Counted from the first letter of the stretch, positions 1-12,165 are shown. The stretch: 64,000 bases of DNA from Sinonovacula constricta (GCA_007844125.1 CM017563.1:40164249-40228248), one strand, 5' to 3'. Made by a program: numbers and translations. Notes: generated by a model from the sequence alone, not told the origin.

Positions 1-1740
1 TGAAAGGTGGTATGCATTTCAATATACAACCGAAATACTACACAATATCAAATTACTTATTATGAAAATATTTCACTATTATACAGGTTGAATACTGCTT
101 TTTAACTTATCTAGCGGTAAGGAAGTGGTCGCGAAAGTAATTATTAGTCTGAACATATTCTGTTTTTGCAAAATGCTAATGAAAACAAAGAATTAGGCAA
201 GAACTAAACTCTCATAGTGTGTCTTGGGATTCAACCCAGAACGCTCCTATACCGAATCCATAAATACAACCTTTTGACTAAGAATAGTTCAAGCAGATTG
301 TTTATCCTCTCTTTGTTGGAAATTTATTAATGATCATCCAAATCGAATAAGATCTGTTTGAAACCATTACGGGTCTAGAGTGTGAATTTTGAACCCTCCA
401 ATCCCAAATCCACAACGTTAACCTGTTTGAAAAGAACACGTCAAGCATCCCTAGCTACTTACTAAGTATGAATATGCAAGAGCGTACCGATAATCCATGT
501 ACAATTACATTCAAGATTTATACATTTTAATAATAAAAATAAATAAACGAGTATCTCTTCATTTTCTACCATGTTTATGTGAAAGTTACCCATAAAAATG
601 AATAAAAAAATAAATAAAAATAACTCCTTTTACCGAATTAGTACCCGTATATTATTATGTTATACATAACAGACTTGCCCCATGTGTAAATTTTAGTGAG
701 CATTCCATATATAGGCGTCGTGCTCCAGCGCGTCGCTAATGACGGAGGTTATTCGTATCCATAATCTGTCTATGGCAGGTCAGATTTCACAGTATCTCGA
801 CGAAATAAATAAAAGGATATCTTAATAATATCAGTGTATTTTTTTTTAGTATACGTAAGTATACATTAGCATTTAAAGACGCAATTTAAGTTAAAATACA
901 ATCATGTAAAAAGTAGATTATGTTTAATAAAACAATTTAAATTATCGGATGTTAGTAACTATTTGATAACTTTTACCCCAGTGTAGTATCTCTATTTTCA
1001 GAAGCGGAGTATTTTAATAATATTGCCTGTTGCATTGTAATCTTTGCCTGCTAAATTGAGTTTTTCAGTTATGCTGCCGTTGTGAATTTTAACCGAGTTT
1101 AACAAAAAAAGATCCCGGATATGTAACAGTCAATGCGTCTCAAATACCATGCTCTATAAGCAAGAAGAGGAATATACCAGAAATCACAGCCTATCAGTTA
1201 CGTTAATTTCTTCTTTGTTGTCTGCTACATTATTTTCGTCATTGTATTCTGCGAGGTTTTACCTTCGGCATACTCGAATTCTTATTGAAACAAAGCCTCG
1301 ATACCACTTTCGAAAGCCTGCAATTGTCTGCTATATCATTGTCATCTTTTTTGTAGCTATTTGCAAAACAAATGCGTAATCTTATTATTACTTGCTGCAT
1401 TACTGTCCCTATGCAGAGATTTAATTCAATTGAGGCACCACTTTTGGCGGCATTAATTTTAAATGATCGGATTCTTCCTGTTTATTTTTGTTGTATGTCT
1501 GCATTTAAAACAGAGACTTTACGAAACAAAAGCTGTGTAGAATGTTGCTTTAAACGTGCAGTGAAATAAATTATCATTCTTAGTTTGTGTACTGATCGCT
1601 GATGTAAGAGATAAAACACGGACACAGTAGCAATCAATACATTGGCAGAAAACCATTTTCAGATAATAAAAAAAATCTCGTAAAATTCTACCGCTACGTT
1701 TACCTAAGAAAGATACTAAAAACACCTGCAACAGTCCTTT
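1..1740. other. Non-coding, nothing recognised
   Basis: AT-rich sequence without a supportable exon or RNA. The first bases (AAAGGTGGTAT) resemble the terminal repeat of the dispersed element described at 50,529-51,398. Two stretches near 215-300 and 385-435 resemble each other and carry weak tRNA-box-like strings on the minus strand; too degraded to call. Confidence 0.5.
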
Positions 1741-3860
1741 CAGAATATAGATATAAATGTGTTCTTCTAAAAAGCTTAAAATAGCTTTTTGTATGACGAC
1801 TTTATTACACAAATGTACAGAGTGCTGAATTTTCCATCAACAGTTCTTACACCAGCACTAACATTGACTTTCAGACAGTCATTGATAAACTTAAACAGAT
1901 ATTTCATATTTTCAATATTAAGATCGAATGAGAGCAAAACAATCTTCCTTCACTGTATTGCATTCTTAAGCTTCACAAAATACCATAAAAGTCACAAATA
2001 ACTCTAATGCCAGCTCTAGCACCACCACTCACATATCTAAACTACTAACTTTTTGCCTTACAGCCGTTCGTAATTACGTTGGTAAATAATGTGAAATATG
2101 TATATGAACATTCAGGAATTAACATTTTTGGTCTATTAACAATTCTTCAGAAGTCTTAGACAAATTAAGAACTTTAAACGTTCATTGCTCTGCAGTTAAT
2201 GCTTACGATTTCTCAATGCTGTACACTTCTTTACCTCATGATTTAATTAAGACCAATTTGATTGCTCTTATTGAGAAAACATTTGCTCGAGAGCAACGTC
2301 TATACATTGCATGTCATGAAAGTACTGCATTTTTACCAACACTTTCTTCGAAAAGTTTGCTATGTGGACGTGCACGTTTGTTTGTAAAGCTCTATGTTTC
2401 CCATTAGAAAAATATTTACATAAAATACGGTGACACTTTATTAAGACAAGTAATTGGTATTCCTATGGGAACCAACTGTACACCGTTAATTGCATATTTA
2501 TTTTAATGCTTTGAACGTGATTTATTGTTAACTTTGTCCACTTCTAACCAAAGCCACATGATAGAGGCTTTCAGCTTAACGCTATCCTGACGATATTCTA
2601 TTATAGATAATCCTTTCTTTCCTCAAATGATCCACATCTGATTTAACACACACACGCACGCACGCACACACGCTTACACACACAGTGTGAGAGAGGGTAG
2701 AAAGAGAGAACTTGATACAGCAAATAACTGACATTTAAATGGAGCATTTCTAGACATTGAGTTCGCTATTCCCAATGGGAACATCTTTAAAATCTATGAC
2801 AAGAGTGATAAGTTTAACTTTTATATTGTGAATTACCCAAACCTTGACGGTGATTAACCTCATCCTACCTCTTATGGTATCAATAACTTTTCTGACCACT
2901 TTACAAAACTTGTAAGACAAAAATATTATTGACGGTTACAACCCGGGAATCCTTCTTTGCACTGCATTGCTTGCAATTGACCCCTTAGAGTCAATAACTT
3001 GCACTGCTTTTAAATTACACAATGACCGGACAGATCGATGAGACTATATAAAAACAGTGACTTAAATCTATTATTGGACAATCACTTATGGAGTTCTTGT
3101 CTCTTTATCTGTCCAGTCGTGCTCTATATAGGTGAGACAACTTCAGCAGCCTCCTTGTCCTTTATGTGGGATTTTTAAACCTTTATTATAAAATATGCCA
3201 ACTGGGGATAAATCCTCGGCTTTTTATGTTATGCTATTTTAAAACTTATTACTTATGAACTATACTACATTTCATTTTATAAGTGTGGGTTGTTTTCTAA
3301 AATTCGATGATTTCTTTCGTATTTTTTACATTTCACTTTTGACTCTTTTGCTTTATGACGTCATGGCATTGTATGACGTCATTGAACGGTTCTTATGCGT
3401 CATCGCTTTGGCTGTTTATTTCAAACTACTCTCTCATTTGGAGTTTTTAGGTTGCCGAGACTACTATCTACTGTACTACTGAACAAATGTTCATAGTTTT
3501 TTTTTATTACGAGCTATTTTCCCTGTATATTAGTTCGTTGTAGCTGTTTTAACCCCCGATGCAGGTGAATACTTTTAGTAGTCTCACTTTGACGGGATAT
3601 TTTATTTACACTGTTTGTTTGATAGAAAACCTTCAGGAAGTGCGAGGTTTAAGCACTCCACAAATCAGATTTAAGCATCCCAGTCGGTCCTTTAGCCGAC
3701 TGACCGTTCCAAGGCGGTAACTGCTGATTTTTCTTTTTGTGTGTTATGCCTCGTCTCTATATTTTTAGCATCATTTACATTTACCATGTTCCTCTTTCCC
3801 TTGAGGTAGTTTAGATATAAATATCTGTGGAACCTTTGGTAGGGCCTTTTTTTCTTATTT
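1741..3860 (+). mobile_element. Decayed Penelope-like reverse transcriptase element
   Basis: Translating across frame breaks recovers the order of motifs typical of the reverse transcriptase of Penelope-like elements common in bivalves: LPSLYCILKLHKIP near 1,945-1,990, FDFST-like AYDFSMLYTSLPHDLIK at about 2,200-2,250, RQVIGIPMGTNCTPLIAY near 2,440-2,500, then FLDIEFAIPNGNIFKIYDK near 2,755-2,810. Downstream, ALYIGETTS (about 3,120-3,150) resembles a GIY-YIG start. Several frameshifts and stops make it non-functional. The 3' part (3,340-3,860) is a non-coding tail with two CRE-like palindromes and a 7-bp hairpin (3,681-3,702); the same tail recurs at 12,880-13,300 (reversed) and in arrays at 24.4-26.4 and 59.7-61.6 kb. 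The clade assignment is from memory of motifs. Confidence 0.8.
2645..2684. repeat. CA/CACG simple repeat
   Basis: Short run of CA and CGCA units inside the decayed reverse transcriptase, so it arose after the element died. Confidence 0.85.
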
Positions 3861-3869
3861 GCCTATTTA

Positions 3870-5595
3870 AAATACAAAACGTCATTGTCATTTTCAAAAG
3901 CATTTATTTATTAAATACATGAAAGATCACGAATGCCCCTGCTGCAATGAAATTATTGAAATGTATGGTCACAGTCATAGGAATGGAAATGGAGAATTTA
4001 TATAGGTATTTGTACTTAACGATTTATATCGACCGATATTTCCAAGTCATTTTTCTTTCTTTTTTTTTTCTTGTCTATTACTAAAGGGAGAAAGGGGAAG
4101 GAAGAGTTTAAAGAGAAACAAAGAGACGGAGTTACAAAGACATAGAGGGGTAGATACTGACAGATAAGGAGATGCAGTGGGAGAGAGGGATAGATAGAGT
4201 GAGGGATACTTGGGGAAAGAGGAAGAATGAACATACATACAGAGACAAAGAGAAAGGGGAAATCAAGCATACATTCAGACTGACATGAAGGAAGACACGC
4301 TAAGCAGACAGGAAGGAGGACGGGTAGACAAGCAAACAAGCCGAAATATAAGAACAGATGATTGCCTGTTTAACTTTCGTGCGATGAGCATGTTACATAG
4401 GCAACGTGACTTAGTGACAGAATTGCACATAACTTCCGAGTCTGGATTCTACATGGTTACATTTCTTAACGAAGTATTTGCCTAAATCGCTATATATCGT
4501 GATTCCATTCGGAACCTTAGATAATGTCGTTTTGCCATTGCCTTGCATGGATGATCAATGGCTTATATATGCACAAATCTAATGATTTAAATATGAAACA
4601 ATATAAATTAATTTTTTAAACCGAGTTAAATCTTAAATTTAAATTTATCCATGATACCTTTGTAAGATAATTTACAATAGAGAAGTAAAAAAAATCAAAA
4701 TGATCGATGACACATTGTCAGAATTTAGCAGAATTATCTTCGTAACACACTAGCACGGCTGACATTTTTGTTTATTGTAACTAAAGAAATAAAAATAAAT
4801 GCAGTCTGATTATTATAACTTAAGACATCAAAATAATGATGTATCAGATGGAATTTTAAAGGTGAGGAATATGACAGCTAGACATGAACTGAACTTCGGT
4901 AGTAATGCGACCATTATGCGACAGTTTAAAGCGACTTGATTAAAGTTTAGAAAAGGTACATGCCACATAGAATCACAAGATATTTGTTTCAATTATGTTC
5001 TCACGCTCGTGCTAATAATCTCTCGTGTAATATTTATAACTGACGTATAAAGGTGGCGTATATTTTCGTAATGCACTTCGGAGACTAGAATGGTGAGCTA
5101 AAATGGGTAAAATACTTGAAAAGGGCTTTTAATTTACCCGTCTTAAGGACACCAACATAAGTAATAATTAAAAAATGGCAAAATTCACTTCCGGAAGAAA
5201 AAGGCTATATTTTATTGAGTTTATGAATTAAGTAGTGTTCTAACAATATTTTGGAAGTGGGAATGTCGACATTTTGTTTCTTTTTACGGCAAATATACAT
5301 TGCCTATCTTCTATACAGCTACAAATACATGTTTAATTATTGTTCAAAGCATTTTCTGAACGGTAAGCCGTCTTTTATACTGCTTGTTCCGACATTTTGA
5401 CTATATCAAACACATGCAACACTAGCTTACTATTGTTGGAGACATTTGGCATACGTTCGGCGTAAACTTATACTGAAGTTTAATGTCCGACTTTTTCACT
5501 TTCAAGACAGTACAACTCTTGAAATAAATATTTAAAATGTCCATTCCTATCAATTTTATAAATGTATTTTGCATTCTGGGTTTTGACGTCATATG
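3870..5595. other. Intergenic, purine-rich patch
   Basis: No exon could be supported. About 4,075-4,330 is strongly purine-rich on the + strand (GA/GGA/AGA runs), so long open frames on the minus strand here (Ser/Pro/Leu/Phe-rich) reflect composition. Near 5,388 a sequence like the 5' end of the dispersed terminal-repeat family begins (CCGACATTTTGACTATATC). Confidence 0.55.
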
Positions 5596-6249
5596 CACCG
5601 ACATTTTTATTTTCGCGGGGTTTTCCCGCCATACATCCGAGAGATGATTCATAATTGATTCGAGGGGTTCCGATTTAGGTCAACACTTATTGGCGGACAC
5701 TTGTGGTTGATTGAAACCTATTTATATAGAGAGACAGGGATTAATTGGAAATTATCTGTTCGATGAGAAGTGGTAACATTTGTCATTTGCATGTGTTTAT
5801 GTTAAAGGTGGTATTTGACAGTTTTCCAATACTTATTATATGTAACAATATCTTATCTCTGTTCGATGTATTTGTACATAATTTCTGCAGAAAAGATAAT
5901 ACTTTAGTCTAAGCTTTTACGGTTTTCAGCAGTGCCGCACTTTTGGGGCAGTAAAACTCGTTAATCAACTCTCAAATGTTCATCCTTTTCAAATTTATAA
6001 ATAAGGACGATTGGGATTCTTGATAAAAATAGACAACGACGTCAAATGGGATATCTTGGATAAGCTAAGCCATAAGTGATCACTTGGTGTTCTTAGTTTA
6101 AAAATAGCTAACTGTGCAGCGTGGCTCAGATATGAAAAATACATGTTTGAAATGATGATTGTGTCCGTATGGTTCATTTTCAGACAAGAGTAGGACATCA
6201 ATAAAAATCATTTTGTGCAATTCGTTAAATTTACAATGGTTTATTATGA

Positions 6250-6400
6250 TGTTCAATGAAAAACTGTCGGATACCACATTTAAGACTAAAGTTACAGTTC
6301 GACGAAAGATGGCATGGGAGATCGTTGGTATTCGTACTTATATGCATCGTTATGGTGGTTATTTTGTTTGTTCTATTTTACTTCTCAATCCCAGCTTATA
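6250..6400 (+). pseudogene. Broken copy of the candidate membrane-anchor exon
   Basis: Aligns with 39,726-39,890 of unit 2, where the frame encodes a short cytoplasmic tail and a hydrophobic segment. Here an extra CGA and the loss of two bases near 6,309-6,325 shift the frame, so the hydrophobic segment is lost and the frame ends at 6,399-6,401. The donor-like GTTAGT of unit 2 reads GATAGT. Whether the unit 2 sequence is a true exon is itself uncertain. Confidence 0.35.
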
Positions 6401-6892
6401 AGATATCGTATGTCAATCAGGAAGTTTAAAATGGCATCTGATAGTGTGGACCAAATATATTCTTCTCAGATAACCAAATTAGTCATTGTAACCTGGAAAG
6501 GTCTTGCAAGATGCTGTTTATTGATGCCCTAGATCTGTGTAAAGAGTGAAGCATTAATCCACACTCTTCATTGCAAACAGTATTTCCAATCTGTGCCACG
6601 CTGCAGAGTTAGCTTTTTTAGACAAAGAAAATCATGTGAATACTTAATTCTGTGATCCCGTTATGTCGTCATCTAGTCGATCATCTCTCATGTCGACAAT
6701 TACTTTTAGCAGAGATCACTATTGTGCTTATTTATAGATTTGGAACGAATGACAATTTAGAGTGATTGTTTTTTTTTTGCGATTTGTTTAGTCCAGTCAT
6801 ATAGTTAGTGTACAAAATCATAACTATTTTACACCAAAGTATGAGTTTATCAAGAAAAAATATGTCAAAATTTCTCACAGCATTGGTAAAAT

Positions 6893-7152
6893 ATTGTTAC
6901 ATGCATTTGATATTAGCAATTGTTATCAGCATTTGATATTGGTCATTGTTACATGCATTTGATATTGGCAATTGTTACATGCATTTGATATTGGTCATTG
7001 TTACATGCATCTGGTATTGGCAATTGTTACATGTATTTGATATTGGTCATTGTTACATGCATTTGATATTGGCAATTGTTACATGCATTTGATATTGGTC
7101 AGTGTTACATGCATTTGATATTGGTCATTGTTACATGCATTCTATATTGTCA
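6893..7152. repeat. 26-bp VNTR, ten units
   Basis: Ten head-to-tail units with core ATTGTTACATGCATTTGATA, largely alternating between endings GGCA and GGTC, which suggests expansion by 52-bp doublets. It lies just inside the right end of the dispersed element; unit 2 has three units at the same place (40,357-40,434). Confidence 0.93.
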
Positions 7153-7179
7153 AACTGTGGCAATCCACCTTTAACGTAT

Positions 7180-8000
7180 CCGGTGTATATTACGTTCCGG
7201 TTGTTAATGTTTGGCTGTGATCCAAGTATTGTACATGTGTACGACTTTATGTAATGATTAATAATACATTTCCCCGGGGGTTAAGGGATAAAATGGGGGT
7301 GGGGGATGGGGTGGTTATGTTTCACATTTTCTTCCTGAATTACAAACAGGCTGAGTTACGCTTTCTGTACATGTATAAACAATCAGCAATGGCCATTGTC
7401 ATGTTATCTTATAAAAACGAATGGTTATTTATCAAGAGCGTTGACTACCGAATAAAAATCACTTAGATATATTTGGTTGCAAGTTGAATGGTGAAATGTA
7501 TGATAATTTTATTAATGGGTTTCTTTGCTCAATACATAATAAATAGAAGTTATTATTTCCAGCTGTATCTCAGATACATTATATACGTTCGTATCTGTAT
7601 ATTGTAACAAAACGTGGGGATCTAATCACACTCCAAAGTCTCATTTAAAGATTACATAGTTTATTTCATATATAGGCTCATGATGAATAGTGGCAGTACA
7701 TATACATCTTAACAGGTCGATGGTCTAGCGTCTTTCATTGTCGGTAGGCCGAGCCCTTCTCTCGTCCGTTGCCTGTATTGTTCAGTTGTTTGTACTGTTC
7801 TGTGGTCTGTCCAGTTCTGTGGTCTGTGCTGTTCTAACCACGCGCATACAGTCATAACTTTTCCGGAAGAATGAACTCTTATCCTGTCATACGTTTAATA
7901 GGAGTGACAGATACAGCATGTTTGCATGCTCTCGAATCAAAGACAACACAAATATCTATAAAAAGATAAGTGGCGTAAGTGAGGTTTTAAAAACACAAGG
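7180..8000. other. Non-coding, nothing recognised
   Basis: Aligns with 40,460-41,118 of unit 2. Contains a short G-rich run near 7,290-7,313 where unit 2 has a GT microsatellite plus a G run. No exon supported. Confidence 0.5.
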
Positions 8001-8096
8001 TAATAATCGTTTAAAGATTGTAATTGGTAAATGTGCCTATATATATAAAAAAAAAAACATGTTACAAATATCGTACCCATGTTTGAGAAATTAGGC

Positions 8097-8205
<109 letters not shown>

Positions 8206-8209
8206 ATTA

Positions 8210-9380
8210 TTTTCAAATTTATCAATAAGCACGATGGGGAATTCAGCTAAATATAAAATTCGGCGATTGCACTGGTTATCCGGATGATAATATGTGATTT
8301 TAAAAGTAAGTGGTTTTATAAGTTTGGAAATTTTCAATTTTGCAGAGTGGCTCTGATAGGAAGTTCACTTTAGTAATGGCAGGTGTGGTGTTATGCTTTA
8401 CTTTTCCCTTACACCTGCATACAGCCAATGCACGAAGGTTCATACAATATTTCAGGTCGCCTGTTTTCAATTGCCATTAAACTCTTCTCAACGCGGTTCT
8501 TATATATACGGTTCGTTACCTTACGAATCGTATCCACAATTCTTTGTATTTAATTGTAAGCAAATAATGGAATACATTCATATCTTCTATGGACTAATGG
8601 TCTCATATAGTGTCCGAAAGCCGCCCCCCCCCCCCCGCCCCGCCCCCCAATAAAAAAAAATAAGAAGTAAAAAGTAAACAACAACAACAAACAACACTCT
8701 TTCAACAAAAGATATGTGGGGTTGGCGAACTCAAGGTATCAAATTGAGGTGGAATCAAACTGCCCACATGTGTATCAAAAATCGTTTTTGGGAATTAGGT
8801 TAAATATCTGTTTAACCTCATAAATGTACTCTAGTCTAGAACATAAACGAATTTGTTAGACAGTATCAGCGCTTTTAATTCCCATTATTTCCAAATCTAT
8901 AAATAAACACGATGTGATTTCATCTAAAGATAGATAACGACATCTTTAATTTGGCAATGCAGACTATATATTTTGTGTTGACGTCGTTGTTGTCTATTAA
9001 TCGCCAACAACGAACTTTGGTTCCAGTTTGGAGAATTTTGATTACACCAATTTTGAATACCTTATGTGAATCAATGCAAGAATATAAAAGACGGATTTAT
9101 TTCCAATTGTTTGTGCCGCATGCATGAATTTTGACAAAACAGTACTGCACACGTCTACTTATTTTCCTTTGTTGATTTCTGGACATATACATTTGCCAAT
9201 GTATATTGTCATAGACTTATTGTTTCATCCTCGTATACATATATGTGCTAAGGTTGCTCGTTTTAGCAATGGGAGTCGCTCTGTTATTTGATCAGGCTTG
9301 TCATACACCAGTATTTAAAGCACGTGTAAATGATGAAAAGGAGCTATGTAGATAAAAAGACGACAACCGTTTTATATTTC
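8210..9380. other. Intronic/intergenic repeats before gene A
   Basis: Two partial copies of the dispersed family are recognised by AAATTTATCAATAAGCACGA (about 8,214) and AAATCTATAAATAAACACGA (about 8,892). A poly-C run lies at about 8,624-8,650. The open frame at 8,393-8,653 is not scored as a gene (see rejected list). Possible 5' exons of gene A could lie here but none is supported. Confidence 0.45.
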
Positions 9381-9394
9381 CATTTTTCTTCCAG

Positions 9395-10201
9395 AGGATC
9401 CACGTTTCCATTATTGTCGGAATAACAATGAAGAACAAGAATCACTCGCACCACTCAAACTTGTCGGACCATATGTGCAACAGGGAGGTAGGCATCAATT
9501 ATTAATTATTAATGTAGTTTAAACAATTATACAATATCTTAAACTAGTCACCTTGTTTAAAGGTATAGAAGCTGTTCGCAATTATTTATTATAAAATAAG
9601 TTATATTAAATCACGTTTTTTGTGCAATCCATTTATCTTATGTATATCAAACATTACCTATCAATTCGACCTAGTCCATCTATCGCATATATCTACTGAA
9701 GTATTACTATTTTTTACAATATCGACTTTACATGCATTGCATATTGATTGATATCGCCTGTATTCTTGGTCTTACCCTCTTGCAGAAGTCAGTAATAGTA
9801 TGCGGTTAGTGAGCTGGAATCCAACGGAACCTCCCGGCTCGGAAGGCAACGGACTACCATACCGAGAAGGATATATTCGCATTCCCGAAACTGCACTCTT
9901 TTACGTCTAAACGCAGCTGGCTTTGAAAGACCACAAGACTGGATCCTACGACATGCTGATTTTCAGCCACGTTGTGGTGCAACAGTCAGCCTCAAGTGAC
10001 GACGAAGAAAGTATATTAAATAGTTGTAGCACACCGGATCCATGCGAAGGTGAGGTCAGCGATCAGCAATCAAGTTATCTCGGCTCATATATGATGCTTA
10101 AGGAAGGAGACAACATAGCCGTAAAGGTTGGAGGCGGATCTGGCATTATCAAGGAATCACTTCCTATTGTTACCAGAAACCCAGATCGTGCTTATTTATA
10201 G
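9395..10201 (+). pseudogene. Gene A (unit 1): TNF-superfamily ligand, broken
   Basis: Two exons of a TNF homology domain. Exon 9,395-9,487 (acceptor TTCTTCCAG, donor GTAGGC) encodes 30 full codons ending in LKLVGPYVQQG, which resembles the first THD strand; it ends in phase 1. The next exon starts at 9,786 after CTCTTGCAG in matching phase and gives LVSWN, then GYIRIPETALFYV, as in TNF ligands where a Trp strand is followed by the G-x-Y motif. Two lesions are seen: TAA at 9,908-9,910 where unit 2 has TAC, and at about 10,159 the last strand (unit 2: INFFGVYKA) is replaced by unrelated bases with a stop at 10,199-10,201. About 420 bp of the unit 2 3' end is missing. Upstream exons (membrane anchor) are not identified. 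TNF ligands bind TNF receptors as trimers; this copy cannot form a full THD. Confidence 0.82.
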
Positions 10202-10206
10202 ATATG

Positions 10207-11760
10207 GAAAAAAAAATAATTATAGCAATTTTGTCACAGTTTGTACCTTCTTACAAATGAGATAGTGTTCGCTTTTATTTAGAGTAAATTGTAAGCGTAT
10301 GTACACTTATTCTCATATTCACAACAAGTGGGGTAAGACACAAACTGTTCTTTTACATGTATTTGATGTAAGCAAACGGTCGGATACCACCACTAAAACA
10401 ATAGTGAATACATTGCTTCCTTCTATCATCATTAACTATGCTTTCAGATAAAAAAGAGTTATAAAAGACTCATTAAAAAGAAGATGAAGAAAATGAAGAT
10501 GTGAAAATGACATAACTTGCTAATAAACACTCAAGGTTTTTTTTTGATAACATAACTTCAGAAAAATATGTGCCATCATTTCTCTTCATCAATTTACAGA
10601 AGGGAGTACTATCTTCGTCAATCCACATTGACAAGGCATAAAAGGCAGGCAGCACAATTCTGTTGTTAAAATCCTATTAAAAAAAACATTCAGAAACAGA
10701 CATGGTATGTTATAGTGGTTAGAAATGAAGCTGCAGTTTAGAGGCTCACTTATATGGCTCCTAAATACCCGTGGCTGCAGTTTGACAGAGTTAAAATGAT
10801 AGTAATTGATAGTTTGTTGTTCTTTTCTGGTGTAATTGTACATGCATACTGTTCACATCTGGACTCGTTATAAAAATGCTGTATTATGTTCTACTTTAAT
10901 GTCAATCTTGCAAAATCTTCATACTGTGGAGAAAATAAAGATATATATGTATATGATAAATGATTTCAAATTTTAAATCGATTCCCTTGTCTCTATATAT
11001 TATCAATTTAATAAACTAACGTTTTATTCAACACTAATTGAATAAAATATGATTAGCTTGTTATAGTTAACAATACAACAGATGTTATTTTTATAATCAA
11101 GTAATAAAGAATAAGATTATTAATAAAACTGTTTTTAGTTTGATTTGTTATTATTGCTTTGTTTATAAATATTTATATGTTTAATTAAAGCTCGAAAACA
11201 TAAGATATTTTAAAAAACGAATAAACCCACAACTTTCGATTTTTAATTTGCGAATTGTAACACTAAATATGCTTAAATTTATTATGTGGTTAAAAACACG
11301 TTCGTTTTGGATGTATCTTATACACGTTCGTCGCATACACTTTTGAAGTTACTAATCTAAAGACAGAATTCTCAAGTCACAACTTATTAATAAATAATTT
11401 AACAACTGGCAACATTCAGACGCTAGATGGCGATACCCCATAAATATAGACGGCACTCAGTTAAAAATAGAACCGAATCCTTAACGACTCTCTTCAACGG
11501 AGATTAAATAAAATAGCCAACGTTATTTGGCGTCCAATTAAACGCGTCATCCTTAACTTAAATTAGTTATTATGTATTTATATAAATTCTGTGGACATTT
11601 TAATTCTATTAGATCTTTGTTTTACATACATTCATTAATGTTTAATTTACTAATTACAGAAGGCACATACCATCTTATTCGCATTCGGGTTTGTTCACAG
11701 TGCAATGGTATTGAACTACAACAACAGGGGCTACGTTATGTAGTTAATATGTTCTCCCCA
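10207..11760. other. Non-coding between genes A and B, rearranged segment
   Basis: 10,260-10,570 aligns with 44,160-44,480. Between 10,610 and 10,860 a block related to 45,720-45,930 occurs in reverse orientation and with its two halves permuted. Alignment to unit 2 resumes near 11,010 (47,610). At 11,430, unit 1 shows the unoccupied site of the unit 2 solo LTR. No exon supported. Confidence 0.5.
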
Positions 11761-11764
11761 AAGT

Positions 11765-11975
11765 CAGGTGCCCATGCATCTTAGTTGCTACAGCACCTGC
11801 TTGTTGAACAAAAGTTCGTGGGTACGATCCCCGCCATCGGGCACTATGATGTTTTCAGCTTATTTTAATTCAATGGCGTCGAAGACGTTCTGAAAAAAAT
11901 CCTGTGGATGGGGAATAGGCCAGGCTTTCCCCCTATTTTCTCAGGTGTTTCCTTAATGGAAAAGCAGCGGTGTTA
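11765..11975 (+). mobile_element. tRNA-derived SINE, unit 1 copy
   Basis: tRNA-like head with a B-box-like GGTACGATCCC at about 11,820 and an A-box-like string upstream, followed by a body with GTGGATGGGGAAT and TTCTCAGGTGTTTCCTTAA. Aligns with 49,150-49,360 in unit 2, so it predates the duplication. Confidence 0.55.
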
Positions 11976-12049
11976 AAATATAGATTTTCTGTAAATCCCA
12001 TTTGACTTCTCGAAATACATTTTTTAAGTTCATACATTTTTTAAGCGGA

Positions 12050-12165
12050 TGTCATATTTACAAATGTTGCACTGACGTAGTACGTATCGAAGGCAGTAAA
12101 AAGATAGAGCTATAAAACTCATCACTTAAAAAAGTATTTTGTTTGTTAAATGTTCATTACAAATC
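12050..12165 (+). pseudogene. Relic duplicate of gene B exon 1 (unit 1)
   Basis: The leader TTTACAAATGTTGCACTGACG and the following bases match the flank of gene B exon 1 (14,685 and 50,110), but the start codon and most of the frame are gone. It aligns with a less decayed relic at 49,450-49,535. The flank downstream (GTGCACCAATCA, GCGCAGCAAAACTAACAC) also matches the flank after exon 1, so a block of about 0.3 kb including exon 1 was once duplicated within the unit. Confidence 0.5.

Larger units (their letters stand above)
5804..7174. mobile_element. Dispersed terminal-inverted-repeat element (unit 1)
   Basis: Left end TAAAGGTGGTATTTGACAG and right end CTGTGGCAATCCACCTTTAA are imperfect inverted repeats of each other, matching the cleaner pair at 50,529-51,398. 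Inner landmarks shared with other copies are AAATTTATAAATAAGGACGA (5,993) and GTGGCTCAGATA (about 6,121). No transposase is visible, so it is a MITE-like non-autonomous element or a composite of two. An internal terminal-repeat-like string sits at 6,261-6,285. Confidence 0.6.

Noticed and set aside
3681..3702. Hairpin (7-bp stem, 8-base loop) as a ribozyme
   Set aside because: No hammerhead core (CTGATGA and GAAA in the right spacing) was seen around it; only a simple hairpin can be supported.
4016..4339. 107-codon minus-strand frame, Leu/Pro/Ser-rich
   Set aside because: Lies on a purine-rich tract whose complement has few stop codons; no domain or splice support.
8393..8653. Open frame of 86 codons (MLYFSLTPAYSQ...), matching 42,377-42,745 in unit 2
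   Set aside because: Almost every base change between the two units alters the residue, there is a run of C at the end, and part of it is related to repeat sequence at 41,820-41,950. This pattern fits drifting non-coding repeat DNA.
11572..11784. 70-codon frame (GTYHLIRIRVCSQC...) resembling a domain strand
   Set aside because: The unit 2 counterpart is frame-broken after a few codons and the region runs into a SINE.
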